Below are positions 26,353 to 34,312 of a stretch of DNA of 36,445 nt, piece after piece. How positions within the stretch are numbered: the stretch's first letter is position 1; each line of letters begins with the position of its first letter. Below the pieces are notes generated by a model. It had not been told where the DNA came from and ran no database searches. It saw nothing but the letters and a program-made list of their open reading frames with translations. Where the stretch lies: positions 1 through 36,445 of the forward strand of contig NZ_DAVG01000033.1 of assembly GCF_002505485.1 (NCBI RefSeq), written 5' to 3'. The stretch is from Methanosarcina sp. UBA5. GTDB lineage: Archaea > Halobacteriota > Methanosarcinia > Methanosarcinales > Methanosarcinaceae. The translations under genes were made by a program, and so were the position numbers.

Positions 26353-26470
26353 ACGCAAAAAGAAGAAGGCAAATAACGTAAACTTTGGAAAGATGGATTC
26401 TCAAAATTCAGGTTAATCAGGAAGAAAAATAATTCCATGATTTGACAGAACAATTTAAGGAGGAGTTGTT

Positions 26471-27106
26471 TTGGTAGAACCATTAAATAAGAAGATCAAG
26501 AGAATAGCATGGGGAATAACAGGCTCGGGAGACCAGATGATTGAAACCTATAGCATTCTGGTGGACATTAAGAACCGAACAAATGTTGAGACAATGGTTT
26601 TTCTCTCAAAGGAGGGCGAGACCGTGATGAAATGGTACCATCTCTGGGATAAAATCCAGAACGATTTCCCTAATTTCAAGGTGGATGCAGGCCCTAACTC
26701 CCCGTTCATTGCAGGCCCGCTGCAGATGGGATACTATGATTTCTTATTGATAGCCCCGGCAACTGCCAATACCGTGGCAAAAATTGTGTATGGGATTGCA
26801 GATACCCTTGTTACGAATGCGGTATCTCAGACTGCAAAAGGAGAAACACCTATTTTCATCTTGCCTGTAGACCAGAAAAGAGGGAGTGTCAAAACCTCTG
26901 CACCCAGCGGCAGAGCCTTTGAACTTAATATGCGCGAAGTAGATGTTACAAACTCGGAAAAACTTGCACAGATGGAAAATATCAGAGTGCTTGCAAGTCC
27001 TTATGAAATTTATGATATCTTCGGACTTGAGTGGCCTTCTGAAGATATAATCCTGAAAGTGAAAGAACGAAAAAAGAAGAAAATTACGGAAGAAATCGGA
27101 AAATAA
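26471..27106 (+). CDS. afpA: Archaeoflavoprotein AfpA
   Basis: 211 aa, flavoprotein-fold (HFCD/Dfp-like) protein of the AfpA family (TIGR02699 as I remember it). Visible features are the N-terminal RIAWGITGSGDQM, the FMN-contacting LLIAPATANTVAKIVYGIADTL, and NAVSQTAKGETPIFILPVDQKRG. AfpA accepts electrons from ferredoxin and is often next to Isf. Start is TTG 26471 with GGAGGAG five nt before it, a strong site that decides the start; no ATG is near. The C-terminus is Lys-rich (VKERKKKKITEEIGK). It lies 118 nt after isf and likely shares the transcript. Confidence 0.88.
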   Translation: MVEPLNKKIKRIAWGITGSGDQMIETYSILVDIKNRTNVETMVFLSKEGETVMKWYHLWDKIQNDFPNFKVDAGPNSPFIAGPLQMGYYDFLLIAPATANTVAKIVYGIADTLVTNAVSQTAKGETPIFILPVDQKRGSVKTSAPSGRAFELNMREVDVTNSEKLAQMENIRVLASPYEIYDIFGLEWPSEDIILKVKERKKKKITEEIGK

Positions 27107-27161
27107 AAACTTTAAAATAGGGAAATCTGAAAAGATGAGTTCTCAAAGGGGGTAAGAGGTT

Positions 27162-27668
27162 ATGAAAGGTGCATATCAAAATGTAGTAGAGGAAGTAAAA
27201 AATCTTAAAGGAATTGAAGAAGCCGTAGCTCTGGCAATCGAGAGAGAAAAAGAGGCAAGAGACTTCTACCTTAGTAAAGCTGCTTTAATGGACAGACCGA
27301 AGTTTAAAGAACTCTATGTATATCTGGCAAATGAAGAGGTAAAGCATCTTCGCTACCTTGAAATATATCGGGATCAGAATGAGCTGCCCTTAACCAGTAC
27401 GGAAGTTCCGAGTGGTCAGTCTTTTGCCCCTGAGTTTAATATGGGCCGCACAAAAGGTGGTGAGATCACACTTGGTGATGCAGGCATTCTTGTTGCAGCT
27501 CTAAGACACGAGAGAAAAAGCGAGGATTTCTATTCGGAAGTCGCAAAAAGGGTCGATGACGAAAGCCTGAAAAAATTCTTCGAGATGCTGGCAGGCTACG
27601 AAAGAGGTCATTACGAGTTAATTGACCAATTCCTGGAAGAGATTACTAGATTCCGAATGCAGACCTGA
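27162..27668 (+). CDS. Rubrerythrin-like/ferritin-like diiron protein
   Basis: 168 aa, a four-helix ferritin-like protein without the rubredoxin C-terminal domain. Predicted diiron ligands: E27/E31 region (EREKEARDFY), ExxH at E59-H62 (EEVKHLRYLE), E117 (RHERKSEDFY), and ExxH at E147-H150 (ERGHYELID). The two internal halves repeat each other, as usual for the superfamily. Likely a peroxidase or iron-handling protein that works with the isf and afpA products. ATG is preceded by AAGAGG close to the start, with GGGGG further up. It is 55 nt after afpA. Confidence 0.88.
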   Translation: MKGAYQNVVEEVKNLKGIEEAVALAIEREKEARDFYLSKAALMDRPKFKELYVYLANEEVKHLRYLEIYRDQNELPLTSTEVPSGQSFAPEFNMGRTKGGEITLGDAGILVAALRHERKSEDFYSEVAKRVDDESLKKFFEMLAGYERGHYELIDQFLEEITRFRMQT

Positions 27669-28144
27669 AAGTCGAAAGAAGGGGTGTATGGATGTCAAAG
27701 AAAAAGGTGGAATCGTAGACTCTCAAGCAATGTATACCGGGTAAGGACAATCTATTGGAACAGAGGGGATTTTACGGTTTTACTACTCCCTGATAGGCTA
27801 TATAAAAAAGCATGCCTGAGATGAGATAAGCCTGGAGACCAGCTTGAAGCCGCCGCAAAAAAAACATTGATAGTAATTTCATCGCGGCTCTTCATTTAAC
27901 ATTTATTTTGTCCCAGCTCTCCATTTAACACTTATTTTACTCCAGTTCTCCATTTAACATTTTTTCCTTTTATCATTCTCCTTTTATCATTCTCCTTTTC
28001 TTGAAAACCTTCCGGAAAGGTTTTCAACCTCAATAGCCGTAGAGCCTGGAATTTTTTGCCGGATGTCTTTTATGAAATACTTTCACTTTGCTAGGCTGAG
28101 ATTAATAAGTACTGAAGTAGTTTTTGGAAATAGAGGTGAATACA
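27669..28144. repeat. Gap with 29-bp tandem repeats and a strong hairpin
   Basis: Three 29-bp units at 27887-27915, 27916-27944 and 27945-about 27970 (core TCTCCATTTAACA; units 1 and 2 match at about 24 of 29). These are followed by a duplicated 14-mer CCTTTTATCATTCT. A perfect 11-bp hairpin follows at 28001-28027 (arms TTGAAAACCTT and AAGGTTTTCAA, loop CCGGA), a possible end of the isf-afpA-rubrerythrin transcript. TATA-like ATTAATAA near 28101 precedes the microprotein gene. Confidence 0.55.
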
Positions 28145-28282
28145 ATGGAGGAAATATTCAAAGGATTGATTGAGCGTGCTCAGTACTATGAGCAGTTTGA
28201 AAGTTACAGGAACATAAATTCCTCAGTACGTTTTGGAGATTTGACTGAATTTAAATTAAAGGTTCCAGCAATGAGTATATAA
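28145..28282 (+). CDS. Microprotein 1 of a YYEQFE pair (45 aa), unknown
   Basis: 45 aa beginning MEEIFKGLIERAQYYEQFE. I know no family for it. It is supported by a strong ribosome-binding site (GAGGTGA, five nt before the ATG), a TATA-like box about 40 nt upstream, and similarity to a second small ORF 600 bp downstream. In the first 24 residues 13 are identical, including IER, YYEQFE and R22. The N-terminal part should form an amphipathic helix rich in Glu and aromatic residues; the rest is polar and not conserved. Cytoplasmic, with no signal peptide or membrane segment. Confidence 0.6.
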   Translation: MEEIFKGLIERAQYYEQFESYRNINSSVRFGDLTEFKLKVPAMSI

Positions 28283-28746
28283 AACCGGATTTATTAACTG
28301 TCAGTCTGAAAGTACTTGATTCACATATGCAAAAGCTGCGAATTAAAAAGCTGCGAATTAGAATGATGTAATATCTCTAAAGAACTGGACCGTTGAGAGG
28401 TAAGTTTCAAGAAAAAGTCAATTGAAGTGAATCTCAAGAACAGGTCAGAGAAATAAATCTCAAGAACAGGTCAGAGAAACAAATCTCAAGAACAGGTCAA
28501 CTGAGATGCAAACTTCAAGAAAAGTCAGAATAAATCGGAAATACGAAGAAATTCTAAACAAAATTAAAGGCGGAGAGAAACTTATTTTTCAATCGGTTCC
28601 ATTTAAACCTGTAAATTCTGTCCCAATTCCACAGGGTAAATTTTGAAGTCAATATTTTATAATCATTTTTGAAAACACTTGCCGTTCAAGTGGCAAATAT
28701 TTATAGATGTGATAGGTAAATATCATATGGGTTAGGGGGAATCCAT
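28283..28746. repeat. Gap between the two microproteins, with a 26-bp tandem repeat
   Basis: Core units at 28430-28455, 28456-28481 and 28482-28509 (each begins AATCTCAAGAACAGGTCA), with degenerate units before (28402-28429) and after (28510-28536). The period of 26 is not a multiple of 3, so it is not coding. A TATA-like AAATATTTATA at 28695-28705 likely drives the second microprotein. Confidence 0.65.
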
Positions 28747-28875
28747 ATGGACGAGTTTTTTGAAGAGGTCATTGAAAGGACCTATTACTATGAGCAGTTT
28801 GAACTTTTTAGAGAATATAAGCAAACGTTCCTGAAAAATCAGACAAGGAAAAGCAAGTCTGGAAGAAAAGAATAA
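28747..28875 (+). CDS. Microprotein 2 of a YYEQFE pair (42 aa), unknown
   Basis: 42 aa beginning MDEFFEEVIERTYYYEQFE and ending in a basic tail (TRKSKSGRKE). ATG follows GGGGGA at six nt. A TATA-like box lies about 45 nt upstream. It is similar to the 45-aa ORF at 28145 over the first 24 residues (13 identical). Acidic-aromatic N-terminal helix and basic C-terminus could suit a protein- or nucleic-acid-binding adaptor, but that is only inference. Confidence 0.6.
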   Translation: MDEFFEEVIERTYYYEQFELFREYKQTFLKNQTRKSKSGRKE

Positions 28876-29075
28876 TCTATTGGGAAATTCGAAAAACAAC
28901 TTGATAATGAACATAAAAAATAGTCAAACATGAAAACAATCAAACATAAAAAAGGAACTACGGCATATTTAAACCGGAAGGGCTTCTTGAAACCGGAGTG
29001 TTGCCCTTCTAACTTTTTGATATCTACTGTAATTATACACTTTAATGCTTCTCCTGATCTTTATTATGAAACATG

Positions 29076-29711
29076 TTATTCTTTAACAAGTATCACTCTC
29101 GCCGGAGTTCCATCTGTATCTATACGGAGAGGCAGACCTATGAATGTATATTCCCCTTCATGAATGCCGGCAAGGTTGAGTCCTAAAAACAAAGTTGTAT
29201 TATTTATCAGTAGCTCACGGACTTCGTCATCCCCTTCAGGTTTTTTGACGCTCAGGTAATCAAATCCGAGGGTTTTGATCCCGGCATTGACGAGGTATTC
29301 TGCTGCGTCCATTTTAAGGTGCACATAATTCTCAAGGAATTTCACATACCCAAGGGTCGAGTTCCTGGTCTTGAGAAGCACTATCTCTTCAGGACTTACT
29401 TCAAACTTCTCAAGGTCTTGCCTGCAAATCCCATTTTCCACCAGCGTGAGATCAAAAACCCTGCACTTCCCATAAAAATGGTCAAGAGGTAGATCAGCAA
29501 CTCCTTCTCTTCCATTCCGAAGATGCAACCTGGATTCTACATGGGTACCTGTATGGCTTCCCAGAGTCAAGATAGACTCGTTTACATTATTCTTCGGGAT
29601 AGAGGCATACCTCTTAATAGAAGGTTCCGGCTTTCCCGGATATATAACCATTTCTTCCGTAATAGGCAATGAAATATCAAAAAATTGACGCAGAATGAAA
29701 CCCCCATTCAC
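29076..29711 (-). CDS. Cyclase family protein (kynurenine formamidase-like)
   Basis: 211 aa, the usual length of the cyclase/KynB family (COG1878). N-terminal FFDISLPITEEMVIYPGKP matches the family start. The metal-binding segment is SHTGTHVESRLHL (H53, H57, E59, H63 from the GTG), where most members have HxGTHxDxPxH. Asp is thus replaced by Glu and Pro by Arg. C-terminal GLNLAGIHEGEYTFIGLPLRIDTDGTPARVIL is well kept. Probably a metal-dependent amidohydrolase; substrate unknown. GTG 29711 is the only standard start. A GGGGGT just inside the frame hints that translation might begin a few codons later at a CTG (29693), next to LRQFFDI. Confidence 0.82.
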   Translation of the reverse strand: MNGGFILRQFFDISLPITEEMVIYPGKPEPSIKRYASIPKNNVNESILTLGSHTGTHVESRLHLRNGREGVADLPLDHFYGKCRVFDLTLVENGICRQDLEKFEVSPEEIVLLKTRNSTLGYVKFLENYVHLKMDAAEYLVNAGIKTLGFDYLSVKKPEGDDEVRELLINNTTLFLGLNLAGIHEGEYTFIGLPLRIDTDGTPARVILVKE

Positions 29712-29850
29712 TCGCTATCGATACATCAGAATTTAAGTGCAGTCATTTTAGATAAATATGTAACTGCGCCTTGTTATAAAGAAGGGTTTAAAACATTAAA
29801 AACTCTCCTCTGGCAAATTGATCAAGCCTCCGGTTGAACTGCATATAATG

Positions 29851-30843
29851 TTACATGTTTTCTACTATATATTCTGCAACCGCGTTTCCAACTTCCATTG
29901 TGTTAGCCGTTCCTCCCAGGTCAGGAGTGATTATTTCCTTTTGAAGCACATGGGCTATTGCCTCATCAATAATTTGAGATCGAGGTTCTTCCATCCATTC
30001 TAGCAGCATCTTTACGCAGAGGATTGTAGCAAGCGGGTTTGCAATGCCCTTTCCGGCAATGTCGGGTGCGCTTCCGTGTACAGGTTCGAAGAAGGCATAT
30101 TTATCCCCTATATTGGCGCTCGGGACAAGGCCAAGACTTCCGACAAGAGCTGCGCACATATCACTCAAAATGTCTCCGAAGATGTTCGTTGTAACCACAA
30201 TGTCATACCTTTCAGGGTGTATCATAAGGTTGTAAGCCATCGAGTCAACCAGCATATCTCCATATTCCACGCCGTTAGCACTGGCGGTTTGCCTGCAGAC
30301 ATCGAGGAAAAGCTTGTCGGATTTCAGGACATTGGATTTATGGACAATGGTCAGCTTGTTCCTTCTTTTCTTTGCAAGCTTACAAGCGTATTCTGCAATT
30401 CGCTCGGAACCTTTCCGGGTGACGACTCTTTTCGTCCAGGAGATTTCGGATCCTACTTCCTCAATTCCCGAATACAACCCTTCAGTATTTTCTCTGACAA
30501 TAATAAAATCAAAATCGTTTTTACCAGTAACCCCGGTTATGCCGGGAAGAGGTTTTACAGGCCTGATATTGGCATACAGATCCAGTTCCTTTCGGATGGT
30601 CAGGAGCACGCTTTTGTAACTCGGGTCCGGCACAGTGGTAACTGCCCCAAAAAGGACAGCATCACACCCTTTGATGATTTCCAGATCGTCACTTGATATG
30701 GCAGTCCCTGTTCTTTCCCATCGGGTATAGCCAAGTTCTAGGGGAACTTTTTCAAACTCAAGCCCGAAAGCATCAAGAACTTTGACAGCAGCAGGGATTA
30801 CCTCCCTGCCTATTCCATCACCTTCGATTACAGCCAGTTTCAT
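29851..30843 (-). CDS. aksF: Homoisocitrate or 3-isopropylmalate dehydrogenase (AksF/LeuB)
   Basis: 330 aa, NAD-dependent beta-decarboxylating dehydrogenase. Motifs: GDGIGREVIP at the N-terminus, LLTIRKELDLYANIRPVKP (substrate helix), IVRENTEGLYSG, VVTRKGSERIAEYA, VHKSNVLK, VTTNIFGDILSDMCAALVGSLGLVPSANIGD, and EPVHGSAPDIAGKGIANP. Several segments (TRKGSERI, VDSMAYNLMIHPERYDIVVTTN) look closer to the methanogen AksF that I remember than to its LeuB. A homoaconitase-type small subunit lies 3.5 kb away. AksF acts in 2-oxosuberate synthesis for coenzyme B. The LL of the substrate helix is also LeuB-like, so LeuB remains possible. ATG 30843. It sits between mntP and the cyclase gene on the same strand. 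Confidence 0.72.
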   Translation of the reverse strand: MKLAVIEGDGIGREVIPAAVKVLDAFGLEFEKVPLELGYTRWERTGTAISSDDLEIIKGCDAVLFGAVTTVPDPSYKSVLLTIRKELDLYANIRPVKPLPGITGVTGKNDFDFIIVRENTEGLYSGIEEVGSEISWTKRVVTRKGSERIAEYACKLAKKRRNKLTIVHKSNVLKSDKLFLDVCRQTASANGVEYGDMLVDSMAYNLMIHPERYDIVVTTNIFGDILSDMCAALVGSLGLVPSANIGDKYAFFEPVHGSAPDIAGKGIANPLATILCVKMLLEWMEEPRSQIIDEAIAHVLQKEIITPDLGGTANTMEVGNAVAEYIVENM

Positions 30844-30907
30844 ATTAACTGCATCTTAGTTAGAGGTATATGAAGCTGGCGTAACTTTTTGAGATTATCA
30901 GGATATT

Positions 30908-31468
30908 TCAGGTCCAGAGCAGGTGTTCGGCAAGGATTTTTCCACCGAGCCCTATAAGGATAAGCCCTCCGATAATCTCGACTTCGTGCTCAAAGAAATG
31001 GCCTATTCTGTACCCCAGGATTGCTCCGCAGAATGACATGAAAAAGGTCACACATCCTATTATAATTGCAGGTTCGAGAATAGGCGTATTGAGAAAGGCA
31101 AAGCTAATTCCCACAGCAAGGGCATCTATACTTGTAGCGATTGCGAGCACCAGAAGCACCGAATAATTGAGAGAATTTATCTTTCCATCCGGGTCTCCGT
31201 AAAGAGCTTCATAAATCATTTTGCCTCCGATAAAGGTCAGAAGCCCAAAAGCAATCCAGGGAGCATAATTTGATACAAAGCCGCTTACCGCGCTCCCTCC
31301 AAGCCAGCCCAGCACAGGCATTAAAGCCTGAAATCCTCCAAAAAAGAAAGCTAGTTTAAGGGCATCCTTTAGATGAAAAGGTCGTATCGTGGTGCTGCTG
31401 GACATGGAAACTGCAAATGCATCCATTGAAAGCCCGAGCCCTAAAAGGAAATTAGTCAGGAAAGACAT
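30908..31468 (-). CDS. mntP: Manganese efflux pump MntP
   Basis: 186 aa, six predicted membrane helices in two inverted halves. Each half carries the conserved Asp motif: GLSMDAFAVSMS (D16) and TSIDALAVGIS (D115). GGFQALMPVLGWLGG is also characteristic. It exports Mn(II) from the cytoplasm. ATG 31468 with GGAG ten nt upstream. A TATA-like AATATATTTATTA (minus strand, near 31645-31660) implies a leader of about 150 nt; no known manganese riboswitch core is recognised in it. It is followed after 64 nt by the AksF/LeuB gene. Confidence 0.92.
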   Translation of the reverse strand: MSFLTNFLLGLGLSMDAFAVSMSSSTTIRPFHLKDALKLAFFFGGFQALMPVLGWLGGSAVSGFVSNYAPWIAFGLLTFIGGKMIYEALYGDPDGKINSLNYSVLLVLAIATSIDALAVGISFAFLNTPILEPAIIIGCVTFFMSFCGAILGYRIGHFFEHEVEIIGGLILIGLGGKILAEHLLWT

Positions 31469-31793
31469 TAAGTGATTACTCCAGTTTCGTTTTATAAATG
31501 AAATTTTTCGGGATTAGATCTTTAGCGCATGAGAACGTTTGAGGATCGAAACCCTTGTGGTGTCTATGTGCCGCGATTATCACCTTTTTGATGACCCAAT
31601 AAATCTGCAATTAGATTTAAAACTATGTCTTCGGTATAGGCGACTAATAAATATATTTTAAAAAGAAAAACTAAGGGATAGCCAGATCTGGTTACCTGCA
31701 TGCAGGCCCAGGCCGAAAAATTTGCGTAACAGGATTAAAAACAACTGCTCTTAAATTTACTCGCTGTTATCTATGTATCTAATTCCATTCTGC
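31469..31793. promoter_or_regulatory. mntP upstream region
   Basis: No gene seen. A minus-strand TATA-like element lies near 31645-31660 and a leader of about 150 nt follows. I looked for the yybP-ykoY manganese riboswitch core and did not find it. Confidence 0.4.
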
Positions 31794-32195
31794 TCATACC
31801 TTAATTTTAGAGTTTCCCTCAATCACTGATTTCGTTTTATTGCTCGATGTCTCTGACCCCACTTTTCTATAGACGGTGTATTTGCCAGTGCCATCATAAG
31901 AAATAGCATATTTATATTGATTTTCACTAAAAAACTTGAAGCCTTTTCTGTAAAATGCCGGATATGGTACAACACGTAATGGATTAATCGAATAGCGCTG
32001 GTATACATTGTTGTCTGCAAGATTTTTAACCCAATCAGGTATCACGTTCACCTGTTGATATTTCTCCTGAATATTGTGTCCAATGATTACGTTATAAGCA
32101 AGCGAAGCCTGCACTGCAACCGTTATAAACACTAACTTCAGCAAGAAAACCCCCACAACGAATCCAACAATCCACGCAAGCATGAGCAAAAACAT
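31794..32195 (-). CDS. Small membrane-anchored protein, unknown
   Basis: 133 aa. One N-terminal hydrophobic helix (MFLLMLAWIVGFVVGVFLLKLVFITVAV read across residues 1-28), then about 100 mostly polar residues containing many Tyr (PYPAFYRKGFKFFSENQYKYAISYDG) and a Ser/Lys-rich tail. Probably a single-pass protein with a soluble domain outside; I do not recognise the family. ATG 32195 is preceded by GGGGTT six nt upstream, which supports it as a real gene. It is transcribed toward mntP. Confidence 0.65.
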   Translation of the reverse strand: MFLLMLAWIVGFVVGVFLLKLVFITVAVQASLAYNVIIGHNIQEKYQQVNVIPDWVKNLADNNVYQRYSINPLRVVPYPAFYRKGFKFFSENQYKYAISYDGTGKYTVYRKVGSETSSNKTKSVIEGNSKIKV

Positions 32196-33283
32196 AGTAT
32201 TAACCCCTATACTTAATTTTTTGTGATCGGCTACCTGCCTCCGATTACATGAGTCACTTAAATCTTTGACGTTCCACTCAAATCCCCTTACTCTACGAGC
32301 GTTACTAGCAAATGATTCTTTGAAACTATCTCTCTACAAGATAATGAAGTTTTCCATTCAATAGTCCGATTTTCTAAAAAAATATTCAACACCTATGTTA
32401 TATATTGATAACTAATTACCAGTTGACTACTTGAACTGATATACTGGAAGTGATCGGGATAAGCAGGAGTAAGGTTAATAAAATTGATTATAGTGCTTGT
32501 TCCATTCAGTAGGGGATAAAATGGAGGAATTCTGGAAATCTTGAACTTCTGGGCGGAAAGAAGGCGTTTGTCTGGGAATTTATAACAGTTTCTGTGAAAT
32601 GTAGGGAAGGATGTAGAAGAGATGGTAAAGAATGAGATTACATAATAAATAGACCCCTCAAATGATGATTAGTTTTTTAAGGGCTATTAAGACTTATTTG
32701 CCCAATTAAACGTAGTGCGAGTCCCTTTCCAATTAAGGTACATTTATTAAACAATTTATTTGTTATTGAGGGGATTTAAGTGCCCCAATTAATTGATTAA
32801 ACATCGTTTTTTCCTCGCTTTTAACATTTAATTTCGTATGGATGAAAATGATATCAGATACCTTAGTTATAAATAATCGTAAATTGTGAGCAAATAAATT
32901 TTTTATCGCGTTTATTTATTAATTTTAAAGATTACTATAGGTTATTTCTCTAAAAAATTGATTTTTAGAATGTACCTTTAGTGGGGAAATTCTAAATGCA
33001 TATCTATTGTCCAAACTAAGCATTCTATATCCTTAGTTTTAACACTGATTTGGAAGGACCCTAAACTTACAATAATAAAAGTAGTAAGTGCTTGTGGGAA
33101 CACTGATTAAAACGTAGAAACTACGATATGTTTTAAATGGCGGTTTCGAATGGAATACCTGCGTATTACGTGTTTTTGCGCTACTAATGCTTCGGATAGC
33201 TTATGATTTCGGTGTAATTAAGATAGCTTATGATTTCAACACAATTTATTTTGAAGATGATTGGAAAAATTGCCATTATCTTA
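32196..33283. repeat. 1.1-kb AT-rich gap holding repeat copy B
   Basis: No full gene. The right part (32845-33062) is the partner of the block at 2970-3184. At 32521 an ATG with an upstream GGGGAT starts MEEFWKS and stops at once (TGA 32542-32544); its opening resembles the YYEQFE microproteins and could be a broken relative. Confidence 0.5.
32845..33062. repeat. Diverged non-coding repeat, copy B
   Basis: Colinear with 2970-3184 (72 of 103 identical in the terminal block, equal length, by hand count). It ends in GAAGGACCCT like copy A. Its start (ATGATATCAGATACC) corresponds to ATGCGATCGGATGCC in copy A. Confidence 0.6.
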
Positions 33284-34162
33284 TCAAGGTTGTCTATTTA
33301 GATCCTCTGAACTCTGCCTGAGGTTGCTTACAAGTTTTCGAATAGCTTCAGCAACCTGGTACTCCGATGCTCCCCAGTGGACTACAGCTCCATCAAAACC
33401 CGAGATCTTTACAAGCCCTGAATTCTCAGACCTGCAGCAGCGAGTGATAAATGATTTTGAGGGTACAACTATTTCGGACTTGAAAGGACAGATGTTTATA
33501 AAGGAATAATCAAGTTCAGGAAAACGCATCTCAAAAAGAATCTTTGAAATCTCGCATCCTACCAGTAAGTGTCCATTTTCCGTGAGTACATCCGAATCCA
33601 AGCACTTGCCTTCTAGTCCAGACGCGCTACATGGAAAAACAGTATTTTTTCCTTCAAGACGCCTGAGGTCAATTACCTTTTCAGTAAACCTGACCTGGAG
33701 ATCCCCGAAAATTCCGCTGGCTTCAAGCCTTCTCACAACAAGGGAAAGCCAGGAAGGATAAGGAGGGACAACATCAAGGATTTCGAGCTCAAGAATACTT
33801 GAAAGATCAGGCTCATGGACAAAAGTAACGTGTCTGTCCATACCTGTAAAAATTACCGTGTTCACTCTTCCTGTACAGAGTTTTTCTGCAGTCTCGATCA
33901 GGAGTGTACGGTCTTTTATATTCAGTTCCCTGTCATACTTTACCACCTCTTCTCCTGAGGCTATTGTTTCGAGAGCTTCAACTTTCCTGAGCAATCCCTC
34001 TCCGCTTTTTTTCATGTGATAGACTGCATATTCGTAGCCGCCTGTCTGAGTTTTCTTCCTCTCTGTAATCAGGTAGTCTGTCAGGAAATAGATCGGCTCC
34101 TCGGTGCCCGGGCAGAAGGATTCTGTTACGCCCACATGCTTATATTCATCAGGAAAAATCAT
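33284..34162 (-). CDS. Conserved-looking archaeal protein of unknown function
   Basis: 292 aa, soluble, no signal peptide. Composition and codon use match neighbours. Starts MIFPDEYKHVGVTESFCPGT. A central LLIETAEKLCTGRVNTVIFTGMDRHVTFVHEP and a C-terminal domain with scattered cysteines (VFPCSASG, GKCLDSD, VGCEISK, RCCRSENS) could bind metal, but no standard motif is present. I do not recognise the family. No clear Shine-Dalgarno precedes ATG 34162; an AT-rich ATTTAAAAC lies shortly upstream, so a leaderless mRNA is possible. It follows the homoaconitase small subunit gene by 150 nt on the same strand. Confidence 0.7.
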   Translation of the reverse strand: MIFPDEYKHVGVTESFCPGTEEPIYFLTDYLITERKKTQTGGYEYAVYHMKKSGEGLLRKVEALETIASGEEVVKYDRELNIKDRTLLIETAEKLCTGRVNTVIFTGMDRHVTFVHEPDLSSILELEILDVVPPYPSWLSLVVRRLEASGIFGDLQVRFTEKVIDLRRLEGKNTVFPCSASGLEGKCLDSDVLTENGHLLVGCEISKILFEMRFPELDYSFINICPFKSEIVVPSKSFITRCCRSENSGLVKISGFDGAVVHWGASEYQVAEAIRKLVSNLRQSSEDLNRQP

Positions 34163-34312
34163 AGGTATCGATTGTTTTAAATGATATTTTTGGGTGATCG
34201 ATTCTGGATTACTATTATGGATTACTATTATTTTTAGTAATTATCAAATTTAATTCATTTTTGGTATGTTTCCGGTGGATTCTCGGTATATTTTGATATC
34301 CATTGGATCAAA

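Noticed and set aside
27692..27793. Small ORF with good GGGG site whose ninth codon is TAG, readable onward if TAG is pyrrolysine
   Set aside because: No family match and short; an amber codon in a chance frame is the simpler explanation.
28930..29163. Plus-strand frame of 77 codons over the end of the cyclase gene
   Set aside because: Antisense to a well-supported conserved protein, with no ribosome-binding site.
31469..31640. Manganese riboswitch (yybP-ykoY) in the mntP leader
   Set aside because: The conserved core sequences of that class are not visible on the minus strand.
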